Origin: Candidatus Cloacimonadota bacterium
GTDB taxonomy: Bacteria > Muiribacteriota > UBA6191
NCBI GenBank assembly: GCA_002402105.1
Contig: NVVD01000001.1
Location: forward strand, 513,345 to 577,344
Direction of reading: 5' to 3'
Length of the DNA stretch: 64,000 nucleotides
This document shows, piece after piece, positions 38,085-46,193 of the stretch (within the stretch, counting starts at the first letter, position 1; each line of letters opens with the position of its first letter). The notes beneath the pieces were generated by a model. It had not been told where the DNA came from. It ran no database searches and was given only the letters and a program-made list of their open reading frames with translations. The position numbers and the translations under genes are program-made.

Positions 38085-38155
38085 ACTAGTCCTCCATGGG
38101 CTCGACTGGGTGAAAACCCTCCCTTCATTGATTTTTTGACTGACATACATCTTAT
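38085..38155 (+). other. Structured 3' leader/trailer after flgE
   Basis: AGTCAATGA and TCATTGATTTTTTGACT form nested inverted repeats around a GGGT-GAAA-ACCC hairpin, a GNRA-type tetraloop stem. AGTC (about 38096) also pairs with GACT (about 38117). It could be an RNA element in the flgE 3' UTR or a first weak terminator before the strong one at 38168. Confidence 0.4.
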
Positions 38156-38167
38156 TTTATTTTATAC

Positions 38168-38197
38168 AAGGTCTCCCACGGGAGACCATTTTTTTTG
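38168..38197 (+). terminator. Rho-independent terminator of the hook operon
   Basis: GGTCTCCC and GGGAGACC form a perfect 8-bp stem with a 2-nt AC loop, followed by ATTTTTTTT. It lies about 110 bp past the flgE stop. Confidence 0.92.
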
Positions 38198-38272
38198 GGG
38201 TTTTAAAATGGGTAAATAAGGCGCTATGGTAATTTATTTTCAGGCGGTAGTTCTTGACTTTGTTGAGTCGTT

Positions 38273-38380
38273 TTTTATGCGGTCGTATATGGTGGCAGTT
38301 TTTCCTTTTTTTTTATTTATTCTAGTAGCCTACTACTAGTCATAAATAAAAAGAGGAAAATCTACTCACCCTATACAACC
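38273..38380 (+). repeat. Structured intergenic element, copy 2
   Basis: Opens with TTTTATGCGGTC (38273-38284) and closes with ATACAACC (38373-38380). The ends pair GGT/ACC, a C-A mismatch, then GTATA/TATAC and GG/CC. Inside is a long hairpin (38301-38360): TTTCCTTTT with AAGAGGAAAA, TTTATTTA with TAAATAAA, and CTAGTAG with CTACTAG. It lies downstream of flgE and its terminator, in the same direction. The 498-bp gap 38060-38557 holds the structured trailer, the terminator, this element and a promoter, and I see no further gene in it. Confidence 0.75.
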
Positions 38381-38487
38381 TGAGGAAAATATTTCAATTG
38401 AGATGAAGGAGTCTAAGAGCAATAAAAACTATCGATAGCTACATTGGTAAAATAATTTTTGTTTTTGGTGATTTTTCATTGTTGAAA

Positions 38488-38516
38488 TGGTCAAATGTTA
38501 TGGCTTTTTGTATAAT
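38488..38516 (+). promoter_or_regulatory. Candidate promoter for receiver-psd operon
   Basis: A perfect TATAAT (38511-38516) has TGGTCA (38488-38493, 4 of 6 to consensus) 17 bp upstream, about 42 bp before the ATG at 38558. Confidence 0.45.
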
Positions 38517-38557
38517 GATAAATATACTAAATGTAGATGAATTGAAGTAGATAAAAT

Positions 38558-38938
38558 ATGACAAAAATTTTGGTGATGGACGACGAGATTTTTATTCGAG
38601 AAATGATGGGCGATATGCTCAGTTTTTATGGATACGAAGTCACTCTTGTTGATGATGGTGCTCGTGTTTTAGAACTACTTGCAATCAATCATTATGACCT
38701 GTGTATTTTAGATGTTTCTGTACCAAAAGGTTTAGGTGCTGTTGAGACTTTATTTTTAATGAAGCAAAATAAAACTTTTGTAAAAAGTATATTATCTACT
38801 GGTTACTCTGATATTGATTTAGTTAAAAATTATAAACAACATGGTTTTTGTGGTTTGTTAACTAAGCCTTTTGATATAGAAACAATCAAGCTTTATATAG
38901 ACTCTTGTTTAGAAGCTAAAAACTTAAGTAGCCTATGA
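38558..38938 (+). CDS. Single-domain response regulator (126 aa)
   Basis: Stand-alone CheY-like receiver. Acidic pair Asp8/Asp9 (ILVMDDE), phospho-acceptor Asp52 (CILDVSVP), the switch Thr/Ser in LSTGYSD and Lys in LTKPFD are all in place. There is no output domain. The 3' end overlaps psd by ATGA, so it is made together with a phospholipid enzyme. It could take phosphate from the hybrid kinase through the HPt protein, but pairing cannot be told from sequence. GYSDID after the fifth strand differs from chemotaxis CheY, so I do not call it cheY. Confidence 0.9.
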   Translation: MTKILVMDDEIFIREMMGDMLSFYGYEVTLVDDGARVLELLAINHYDLCILDVSVPKGLGAVETLFLMKQNKTFVKSILSTGYSDIDLVKNYKQHGFCGLLTKPFDIETIKLYIDSCLEAKNLSSL

Positions 38939-39828
38939 CAAAAGTACAGTTTATTGATCGAGAAAGTTCTAAACTATCCCAAGAAATTGTTTATGGTGAA
39001 GAGGCTTTAAGATTTTGTTACGAGTCTTTTTTAGGACAGCTTTTGTTAGAAAACTTTATAAAATATCCTTGGGTTTCAAAACTATATGGTCTTTATCAAG
39101 ATACAGAGATGTCGTCTCATAAGATACCAAGTTTTATAAAAAAGTTAGGTATAGATGAAAACTCTTCAGAAAAAGAAACTTATGAATATAAAACTTTTAA
39201 TGAGTACTTTAGTCGTACATTAAAAAAAAGTGTTCGACCCATAGATAATGATGAAGATATAATTTGTTTACCAGGCGACGGAAGATTAAGTATTTTTCCA
39301 AAACTTTCTAATAAAAGGGTATTTTCAATCAAGGGCCATTCTTTTACTTTAAAAGACTTTTTACAAAGTGAAAAGTTGGCTACTAAATATGATGAAGGCT
39401 CTTTAGTAATACTTAGACTATGCCCAGCAGATTATCATAGATTTCACTTTCCTTGTGATGGTAAAATTAGTAAATCTCATCGCATACAAGGAGTTTTATA
39501 CTCTGTTAATCCAGTTGCGATTGAAAAAATACCCGATTTATTTGCTCAAAATGAGAGACAGTTTTCTACTTTAAAAACTTCAAAATTTGGCGATATTTTA
39601 ATGGGAGAAGTTGGGGCTACTATGGTTGGTAAAATAGTACAAAACTATAAAGCCGATACTCTGGTTAAAAAAGGTGATGAAAAGGGCTATTTTGTATTTG
39701 GGGCATCAACGGTTGTTTTATTATTTGAAAAAAATAAAGTAAAATTTTCGCATGACTTATTAGAGTATAATAAAATGGGTTATGAAACTTTATGTAAGAT
39801 GGGTACTGCTCTAGGAAAATCTTTGTAA
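38935..39828 (+). CDS. psd: Phosphatidylserine decarboxylase (297 aa)
   Basis: Makes phosphatidylethanolamine from phosphatidylserine at the inner membrane. It is a pyruvoyl enzyme: self-cleavage is expected at Ser258 in the FGASTVVLLF motif (the LGST-type site, here GAST). Catalytic Asp115 (LPGDGR) and His168 (PADYHRFHFP) are present, as is VGATMVGKI. N-terminal domain residues 1-105 (EYFSRTLKKSVRPI) match the longer Psd class found in several Gram-negatives and plants. It overlaps the receiver gene by 4 nt and the convergent unknown gene by 18 nt at the 3' end. Confidence 0.95.
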   Translation: MTKVQFIDRESSKLSQEIVYGEEALRFCYESFLGQLLLENFIKYPWVSKLYGLYQDTEMSSHKIPSFIKKLGIDENSSEKETYEYKTFNEYFSRTLKKSVRPIDNDEDIICLPGDGRLSIFPKLSNKRVFSIKGHSFTLKDFLQSEKLATKYDEGSLVILRLCPADYHRFHFPCDGKISKSHRIQGVLYSVNPVAIEKIPDLFAQNERQFSTLKTSKFGDILMGEVGATMVGKIVQNYKADTLVKKGDEKGYFVFGASTVVLLFEKNKVKFSHDLLEYNKMGYETLCKMGTALGKSL

Positions 39829-40881
39829 AAATTTCAATATTTGTTTACTACTTGAAAAGTTTAATATTTGTTTTTCACTTATTTTAAACTTTTGCATTAA
39901 GCTAGCTAATATCTGTGGACTAGTATCTAAAAAGTTTGCAGAAACCAAAGAGAATAAAAATCCACTATTAGAGTTATGACTTAATATCATTTTAATTGTA
40001 TGATTTAAACTGTCATAAAGAGTATTTTCAAGCGGTAGTAAGTAGGCTATATTTCTACTTGCAATTGAATCTAAAAACTGCTTAGAAAATATAAAGTCTT
40101 TAGTAAAAAAATGGCTTAATAAGCTCATGTCGACAAATGGAAACTGATGGTCATTATGATACTTTTCAAAGTTAGAGATATTTTTAAATTGAGAATGTCT
40201 CTTTGGTATTTCTATTAGGCATTGTAAATCATTTTTATCGTAGTTGCTTGGATGAAATAACCAGTCAACTTGGTTTAAAAATATTTGTTCGTTTGTATGG
40301 TAACTGTTTAACAACCTTGGTGAGTGTAAATAAAATCCTAAAGTTTTTGATGGTATAAGGGTTGCTTTATCAAAATCAATTGTATGATAAAAGTAGTCTT
40401 TTAATTTTCTTTCTTCTTGGGTATAAAGTATTTGATGAGATTTAAAATAATCTAGTAAACAAAAAAATAAAACTTCATTTTGAGATTGAGATTCTATTTT
40501 GTGGTTAGCCTTAGCAAGAGTGTTTCTTATATTATATTCAAGTTTATAATTTAGTAAAAATTGTGGAATGTCTAATTGTAAGTTTTGTAAATAGTGAGAG
40601 CAATTGTCAGATTCTAAAAAGTGATAAATTTCATTTTCAATGCTTTGTCCTATATCTTCTATGGTGGATAAGGTCTTATTATTGATAAGCTCTATAAAAC
40701 GATCTTTTAATCCATAGAGTTTTATTTTTGCTTTTAACCAAGCTCTGATTCTAAAGTTATTTTCATTTTTAACTTTTAAAACCCAAGCAATGATATCTAA
40801 ATGGTTTTCAACTTTATGAATTAGAGTTTCAAGCTCTTCATCAGAGATAGATATATTGATAGTAAATGTTTTATTTTTCAT
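39811..40881 (-). CDS. Hypothetical protein (356 aa)
   Basis: I do not recognise this protein. It is predominantly alpha-helical, rich in Leu, Asn, His and aromatic residues, with no signal peptide and no membrane helix. N-terminal residues (SISDEELETLIHKVENHLDI) look like an amphipathic helix pair. No catalytic motif is visible. The 3' end overlaps psd by 18 nt on the opposite strand, and a 109-bp gap separates its start from the divergent glycosyltransferase gene. The ATG is preceded by an A-rich region with only a weak Shine-Dalgarno. Confidence 0.75.
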   Translation of the reverse strand: MKNKTFTINISISDEELETLIHKVENHLDIIAWVLKVKNENNFRIRAWLKAKIKLYGLKDRFIELINNKTLSTIEDIGQSIENEIYHFLESDNCSHYLQNLQLDIPQFLLNYKLEYNIRNTLAKANHKIESQSQNEVLFFCLLDYFKSHQILYTQEERKLKDYFYHTIDFDKATLIPSKTLGFYLHSPRLLNSYHTNEQIFLNQVDWLFHPSNYDKNDLQCLIEIPKRHSQFKNISNFEKYHNDHQFPFVDMSLLSHFFTKDFIFSKQFLDSIASRNIAYLLPLENTLYDSLNHTIKMILSHNSNSGFLFSLVSANFLDTSPQILASLMQKFKISEKQILNFSSSKQILKFLQRFS

Positions 40882-40990
40882 AGTTAATTTTATTTTAAAT
40901 TTAAGAATATGAGTATATAATCTGAAAAGTATTTTAAATGAAAGATAAATATTGGTCTAGTTTTTTCTTTGGTGTCTAAGGAATGGTTAA

Positions 40991-41746
40991 ATGGGTGTAG
41001 CTATAAGTGTAGCAATTATTACAAAAAATGAAGAAGAGATGTTGCCTAAAACCTTAGAGGCGATACAAGATTTGGCAAATGAAATTGTAATTGTAGATTC
41101 ATTTAGCACAGATAAAACAAAAGAGATAGCACTTTCTTATAAGGCTCGATTTTTTGAAAATAAGTGGGAAGGGTTCTCTAATCAAAAAAACTTTTTGATA
41201 GATAAGTGCCAAGGAGACTGGATATTATTAATTGATGCTGATGAACTTGTTTCTAAAAATTTAAAGAAAGAAATTTTAGAAGCGATTCAATCAAATAAAT
41301 ATCAAATGTTTGAGTTTTTATTTCATTCGTATTGTTATGGTAAACTTGTACAGTATGGTGGTTGGAGTGGTTTTTATAAAATAAGACTGTTTAAAAAAGG
41401 AGCAGCTAGATTCGGCAAAGAAAGAGTTCATGAAAAATTTATTTATAATGAAAATATATCTATTGGAAGGTTAAAAGAACCATTACAGCATTATACTTAT
41501 TTAAGCATGGATGAAACAATAGAAAAAATGAACTCTTATTCAACGGCTTCATCTTTAGATGCTTTTTCTAAACAAAAAAAGTCCTCAATTTTAAAGGTTA
41601 TTTTTTCTCCGATATTAATGTTTTTGAAGGCATATATTTTAAAGTTAGGCTTTTTAGATGGCTTTAGAGGTTTTATACTGGCAATTGTAAATGCTATTTA
41701 CCACTTTTTAAAATACTCAAAACTTTATCTTTTAAACGAAAAATAA
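40991..41746 (+). CDS. Family 2 glycosyltransferase, WaaE/KdtX-like (251 aa)
   Basis: Transfers a sugar from a nucleotide donor onto LPS core or a related glycan. The GT-A fold motifs are ISVAIITKNEEEMLPKTLEA, IVIVDSFSTDKT and the metal-binding Asp82-x-Asp84 in WILLIDADEL. QYGGWSGFYKIRLFKKGAARF plus VHEKF and LQHYTYLSMDETIEKMNSYS are hallmarks of the WaaE/KdtX (beta-1,4-glucosyl) subgroup. A hydrophobic C-terminal region (about 195-240) may touch the membrane. It sits 1 bp ahead of an asparagine synthase, so both likely act on the same surface glycan. Confidence 0.88.
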   Translation: MGVAISVAIITKNEEEMLPKTLEAIQDLANEIVIVDSFSTDKTKEIALSYKARFFENKWEGFSNQKNFLIDKCQGDWILLIDADELVSKNLKKEILEAIQSNKYQMFEFLFHSYCYGKLVQYGGWSGFYKIRLFKKGAARFGKERVHEKFIYNENISIGRLKEPLQHYTYLSMDETIEKMNSYSTASSLDAFSKQKKSSILKVIFSPILMFLKAYILKLGFLDGFRGFILAIVNAIYHFLKYSKLYLLNEK

Positions 41747-41747
41747 T

Positions 41748-43514
41748 ATGTGTGGTATTTTTGGAGTAATAGGCTCAAGTGATAAATTTAATATGAAAGA
41801 CTTGCTTTTATTATTAAAACATAGAGGTCCAGATGAGCAAGAAATTTATCAAAATAATCAAATAGCTTTTGGACATACTAGATTATCAATTATTGCTCAA
41901 GATGAGGGTACTCAACCGATTGTTGATGATGAGGGCAATGTATTAGTATTTAATGGAGAGATTTATAACTTTAAAGAGTTAGCTAAAAAATACTTAAATA
42001 AAAACTATTGTAGTGATTCTTTAGTTCTATTTGATTTATTAAAAAAATTTCAGATTAAAATTCTTTCAGAATTAAGAGGGATGTTTGTTTTTGCATTTTA
42101 TCAAAAAGTTACAAAGACAACTTTTTTAGCTAGAGATGCTTTTGGTATGAAACCCCTGTTTTATTCTAAAAGTAAAAATAGCTTTTATTTTTGTTCTGAG
42201 TATTTAGCACTTCAAAAAATGACATCTACTAATTTATCAAAAAGCGCATTTTATGATTATTTGCAACTATCTTGTACCGTAGGTAAAGAAACTTTAGACA
42301 GTAACATTAAACAGTTATTACCAGCAGAAGTTTTAATCATCAAAGAGAAAATAATTGAGTCAAAAAGTTATCTATCTTTAGAAGATTTATTAGAATTGAA
42401 ACAAAAAAAAGGTTTCACTAATGAGTTTGATAAAACCTGTAAAAGGCATTTAATTGCAGATGTAGATGTTGGATTAATGCTGAGTGGTGGAATGGACTCT
42501 ACTAGTATTGCATTATCATTAAAAAACTCAGGTATAAAAAATTTAGACTGTTATTCTTTGTCTTTTTCAGATGTAGAGTTTGACGAGAGCGTACAAGCAA
42601 AAAAAATAGCAGATTATTTAGGATATAATCATATTAAAGTTAGTTTTCCACAAGATAACTTTATTGATTACTTAGAAGAAGCCTTAGATAAACTTGATGG
42701 ACCTTTTGGAGACTCTTCATTTATTCCTACTTATTTTTTATGTAAAGAGATTTCAAAAACTAAAAAAGTAGTTTTATCTGGTGATGGTGGAGATGAAATA
42801 TTTTTTGGTTATCCAACCTTTATGGCAAGCAGAGTACAAGATTTATTACCTAAAATAGTTCAAAAATTAATTGCTTATATGTATGAAGATAGTAAGATTG
42901 ATTCTTATACTAGGGTTAATTTTTCTGAAAAACTACAAAGATTTTCTTGGGGAATGGATAAAAGTGGTATTTTGAGGCATTTAGCTTATATGAACTCGAT
43001 TTCTCCAAAACTTTTTAATGGTAATTTTTTAAAAACAGGAAAAAAATTAATAGATTTCTCTCAAAATAGTAATCAAGAGTGTTTTTATTATTTTAGGCAG
43101 TATTTATCTCAACAGATTTTAATAAAAACAGACCGAGCATCAATGGCAAACTCTTTAGAAATAAGATGTCCATTTTTAGATGTGGACTTTGTTAAAAACA
43201 CTTTTTTTTACCCGTCTAAAACTTCTTTGATATTTCAAAAAAGTAAGGCTCCGATTAGAGATTATTTAAAAAATAATTTGCCAAAAAGTTTATTAAACTT
43301 TCAAAAAAAAGGTTTTAGCGCACCACTATATAAAATTTTACCATCTTTAAAAGCCTTGGTCGAAAGAAAGCATCAGTTAAATTTAAACTGTACTCGTGAG
43401 AAATTATTTCAACATAGATTTTTTTCATATAACCTTTTAGTTTATTTATATTTTTATCCGAGTGATGAGGCTTTAAAAGTATTTCATGAACGTATTTCAT
43501 TAAATTGTGAGTAA
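41748..43514 (+). CDS. asnB: Glutamine-hydrolysing asparagine synthase family protein (588 aa)
   Basis: Two-domain amidotransferase. The glutaminase domain has the nucleophile Cys2 (MCGIFGVIG), HRGPDEQ, GHTRLSI and FNGEIYNF. The synthetase domain has the pyrophosphate loop LMLSGGMDSTSIA (about 245) and LSGDGGDEIFFGY. Full length. In an operon with a WaaE-like glycosyltransferase, homologues often amidate uronic-acid residues of O-antigen or capsule, so a glycan role is as likely as free asparagine synthesis. The C-terminal 60 residues diverge from housekeeping AsnB. Confidence 0.92.
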   Translation: MCGIFGVIGSSDKFNMKDLLLLLKHRGPDEQEIYQNNQIAFGHTRLSIIAQDEGTQPIVDDEGNVLVFNGEIYNFKELAKKYLNKNYCSDSLVLFDLLKKFQIKILSELRGMFVFAFYQKVTKTTFLARDAFGMKPLFYSKSKNSFYFCSEYLALQKMTSTNLSKSAFYDYLQLSCTVGKETLDSNIKQLLPAEVLIIKEKIIESKSYLSLEDLLELKQKKGFTNEFDKTCKRHLIADVDVGLMLSGGMDSTSIALSLKNSGIKNLDCYSLSFSDVEFDESVQAKKIADYLGYNHIKVSFPQDNFIDYLEEALDKLDGPFGDSSFIPTYFLCKEISKTKKVVLSGDGGDEIFFGYPTFMASRVQDLLPKIVQKLIAYMYEDSKIDSYTRVNFSEKLQRFSWGMDKSGILRHLAYMNSISPKLFNGNFLKTGKKLIDFSQNSNQECFYYFRQYLSQQILIKTDRASMANSLEIRCPFLDVDFVKNTFFYPSKTSLIFQKSKAPIRDYLKNNLPKSLLNFQKKGFSAPLYKILPSLKALVERKHQLNLNCTREKLFQHRFFSYNLLVYLYFYPSDEALKVFHERISLNCE

Positions 43515-43633
43515 TGAAATACAAAAAACAAAGATGTTTGAAAGCTTTGTTCATGTTAAAAATTTGAATTTATTTTTTGGCCTTAAATAAGTCGATAGAT
43601 AGATATTCTCAGTAAATAACTATAGGTTTTATT

Positions 43634-44119
43634 ATGAAAAAACAATTAATACAATTTGGTCTTTGTTCATTTAGTATATTAGTAATAAATTACTCGTATG
43701 ATGATGGCAGAAGGTTTTTTATGGATGATGAAAAAATGGCTTATTCAGCTAATCCATCAATTTATAAAGATATTCATACTCAAAACTGTTTTAAAAAGTA
43801 CTTTTTTAAACAAAAAGATAATAGTTATTTACCTGATTACATAGAAACAAAATGTCCCAGCAATCAATGGAAATTTCTATGGCCAAAACCTAAACTTGTT
43901 CAAATGAACAATACTTTATATCAAAATAAAATGAATACAAGCCCAAAACTACACGGACAAGTTATTAGAAGTACTTTTGAAAAAGGCTTTTTAGAGTTTC
44001 CAAGAAATGCTATTAAATGGCCTGCAACTACTGCTATTAAAATCATAAAAAAACTAAACCATAAAAGACTATCTGCTCAAAATAAAGCAGAACAAAGCAA
44101 AAGAAAAGTTAAAAAATAA
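43634..44119 (+). CDS. Hypothetical protein (161 aa)
   Basis: Not recognised. A short N-terminal hydrophobic stretch (KQLIQFGLCSFSILVINYSY) could be a weak signal anchor. The rest is basic and rich in Lys, Asn and aromatic residues; four Cys-containing positions are spread out without a metal-binding pattern. The C-terminus is strongly basic (KIIKKLNHKRLSAQNKAEQS). It is preceded by a 119-bp gap after asnB and followed by a 121-bp gap. It may be secreted or DNA/RNA-contacting; I cannot choose between these. Confidence 0.65.
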   Translation: MKKQLIQFGLCSFSILVINYSYDDGRRFFMDDEKMAYSANPSIYKDIHTQNCFKKYFFKQKDNSYLPDYIETKCPSNQWKFLWPKPKLVQMNNTLYQNKMNTSPKLHGQVIRSTFEKGFLEFPRNAIKWPATTAIKIIKKLNHKRLSAQNKAEQSKRKVKK

Positions 44120-44208
44120 ACTTTTACTTAAGTCGGAGATGGGTCTTTGACTCCATTATATAATTTTTTTATTGGAATGAACTCCAATTTACAAAAGAGT
44201 GAAAGGTA

Positions 44209-44225
44209 AAAGTGTCAGACACTTT
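44209..44225. repeat. Perfect 17-bp palindrome AAAGTGTC-A-GACACTTT
   Basis: AAAGTGTC and GACACTTT flank a single A. It lies just past the nptA-type gene's 3' end, between two converging genes. Palindromes with a GTGTCAGACAC core recur in intergenic DNA of many bacteria, often near REP-associated transposases; none is present here. A smaller 6-bp inverted repeat (ATTGGA/TCCAAT, 44171-44188) lies next to it. Confidence 0.45.
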
Positions 44226-44240
44226 CTAGTCTGGTTGCAA

Positions 44241-45914
44241 TTAATCTTTAAAAGAGTCTATAGCTTTGTTGATACCTGCAATGTGTCCATTGATTTTTCT
44301 AAGAGCTACAATCATATCAGTGAATGTTAAGTTTGTAAGTGGAGAGTAGTCTCCAGTTTTTACTCGATTTAAGTGGTGTACTTTAATCTCTTCTGCTTTT
44401 TCTTTAAGGTGAGCAATGATTCTATCAAAACGTTGTAAATCTACACTTTCAGGGTTTTTAACCTCTTCTAAAATTGTTGCATATGCAGATTTAACTAATT
44501 GAAAAAACTCTTTAAGCTCTTGTTTAGTTTCTTCTTTGAGGGCATGATTGTCATCAAAAAGTCGCTTTCTGTAGCGTACTAGATTTTGGCAGTAATCTCC
44601 GATGCTTTCCATATCATCTGAGATGCTAATCATAGCATTGATTTGTAAGGTTTGTTGATGAGAAAGCTTTTTCTCCATAACCTTGATTAAAAAGAGTAAA
44701 ATTTCTTTTTGGATATTGTCTGTAATATCTTCGTATTTATAAACTTTGTCTTTTAGTTCAGTATTTCTAACATCTCTAATGACATACTCTTCGGTGTAAT
44801 CAATGAGTCGACCAGTAATATCCCCCATTCTAATAAGCTCTGCATAACATTGCTCAATAGCGATTACTGGTGATAGTTGAGATGGATTACCAACAAGTTC
44901 TAATCGGTTTTGTTCTTCGTGATCTGGACGAGGTACTAGTTTACAAACAAATTGGGCAAGATATTGTAAAAAAGGTAAAAATATTAATGTTGCAGAAACA
45001 TTAAAAACTGTATGTACAGCAGCAATATGAGTAGCAATATTTGGTTTGCTACCATCAGGTGCTAAAAAGTCTGGGTTTCCTGCTATTAGCTTATCTACTA
45101 ATGAGATGTATGGTCTAAATAAAATAACGATTGTACAAACAGCTGATATATTAAAAATAGCATGGGCATAAGCAGCACGCCTAGCATTTGTGTTTGTACC
45201 AACGGCAGCTAAAATAGCTGTAATTGTTGTACCAATGTTTTCACCAAGCACTAAAGCTGCTGCTGTTTGAAAGGTAATTGTACCAGTAGAAGCAAGGGCA
45301 ATAGTAATACCAAGCATAGCCGATGATGACTGAACCATGATTGTTAATAAACAACCCATTCCGACGGTTGCAATTAAAGATAAAAAAGTATCTGCTGTAA
45401 AGTAGGTTAAATAGCTAATAAAAGTAGGGTCTGTACGAAGAGGCTTAAATGCTCCACTCATAGTTTCTAAACCAAAGAAAATTAAACCTAGTGCAAAAAA
45501 TAAAGCACCGATTCGTTTGAGAGTAACATTTTTAGTAAACATCATTGGTATAGCGCCTATACCTATCATATGAATGCCATATTTTCCGATTTTAATGGCG
45601 ATAATCCAACCTGTTATAGTTGTACCTATGTTTGCTCCAAAAATAACTGCAATAGCTTGATTTAGGTTCATAAACCCAGCATTTACAAAACTTACAGTCA
45701 TTACAGTAACAACAGATGATGACTGCACCAAACAGGTAATTAAAACTCCAACAGAAACTCCAAGAAGTCTATTAGTAGTGATACTATGCAGAACCTTTTT
45801 GATGAGGTTTCCAGACATAGATTGTAAAGAGTCTGAAAGTTGTTTCATTCCAAAAAAGAAAAAACCAAGACCACCCAAAAACTTTAAGATTGTATCGAGC
45901 CAATTAATTTCCAT
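44241..45914 (-). CDS. Na+/phosphate cotransporter NptA-type with PhoU-like domain (557 aa)
   Basis: Inner-membrane sodium-phosphate symporter. Two inverted Na/Pi repeats each carry QSSS (CLVQSSSVVTVMTVSFVNAG and MVQSSSAMLGITIALASTG) with GANIGTTIT and GENIGTTIT. About eight to ten membrane helices fill residues 8-325. A cytoplasmic PhoU-like helical domain (about 345-555; ISDDMESIGDYCQNLVRYRK) matches the YjbB/NptA architecture and may sense or regulate. The 279-bp region 45915-46193 upstream shows no gene and no clear terminator. It stands alone, with no phosphate-regulon genes nearby. Confidence 0.92.
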   Translation of the reverse strand: MEINWLDTILKFLGGLGFFFFGMKQLSDSLQSMSGNLIKKVLHSITTNRLLGVSVGVLITCLVQSSSVVTVMTVSFVNAGFMNLNQAIAVIFGANIGTTITGWIIAIKIGKYGIHMIGIGAIPMMFTKNVTLKRIGALFFALGLIFFGLETMSGAFKPLRTDPTFISYLTYFTADTFLSLIATVGMGCLLTIMVQSSSAMLGITIALASTGTITFQTAAALVLGENIGTTITAILAAVGTNTNARRAAYAHAIFNISAVCTIVILFRPYISLVDKLIAGNPDFLAPDGSKPNIATHIAAVHTVFNVSATLIFLPFLQYLAQFVCKLVPRPDHEEQNRLELVGNPSQLSPVIAIEQCYAELIRMGDITGRLIDYTEEYVIRDVRNTELKDKVYKYEDITDNIQKEILLFLIKVMEKKLSHQQTLQINAMISISDDMESIGDYCQNLVRYRKRLFDDNHALKEETKQELKEFFQLVKSAYATILEEVKNPESVDLQRFDRIIAHLKEKAEEIKVHHLNRVKTGDYSPLTNLTFTDMIVALRKINGHIAGINKAIDSFKD

Positions 45915-46193
45915 ATGAGAGTATCCTTAGAAATGGTTGAAAAAAAGAGGAGGGAGTACCTAAAACTGCAAACTTTGGTAAGACCAGTAAGTTAAGCAAG
46001 TAAGTAGTAAAGTAAATGATAGATTGTACTAACATAATTTTAAAAAGCCAAAAAAGTAAACTTGTAAAGTGATCGAAGATTAAAAACTAGGCTTTCGATA
46101 TTTAAAGTATCAAAAAAAAGAAGATTTGTGGGAACTATTTTTATTTTTGGAGATTTATTTTTAAAAACTATTCATTTTTGTATAAATAAGACT

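Noticed and set aside
45915-46193. Possible gene or tRNA in the gap upstream of the NptA-type gene
   Set aside because: No ORF with a start signal and no cloverleaf pattern could be read; only AT-rich sequence is seen.
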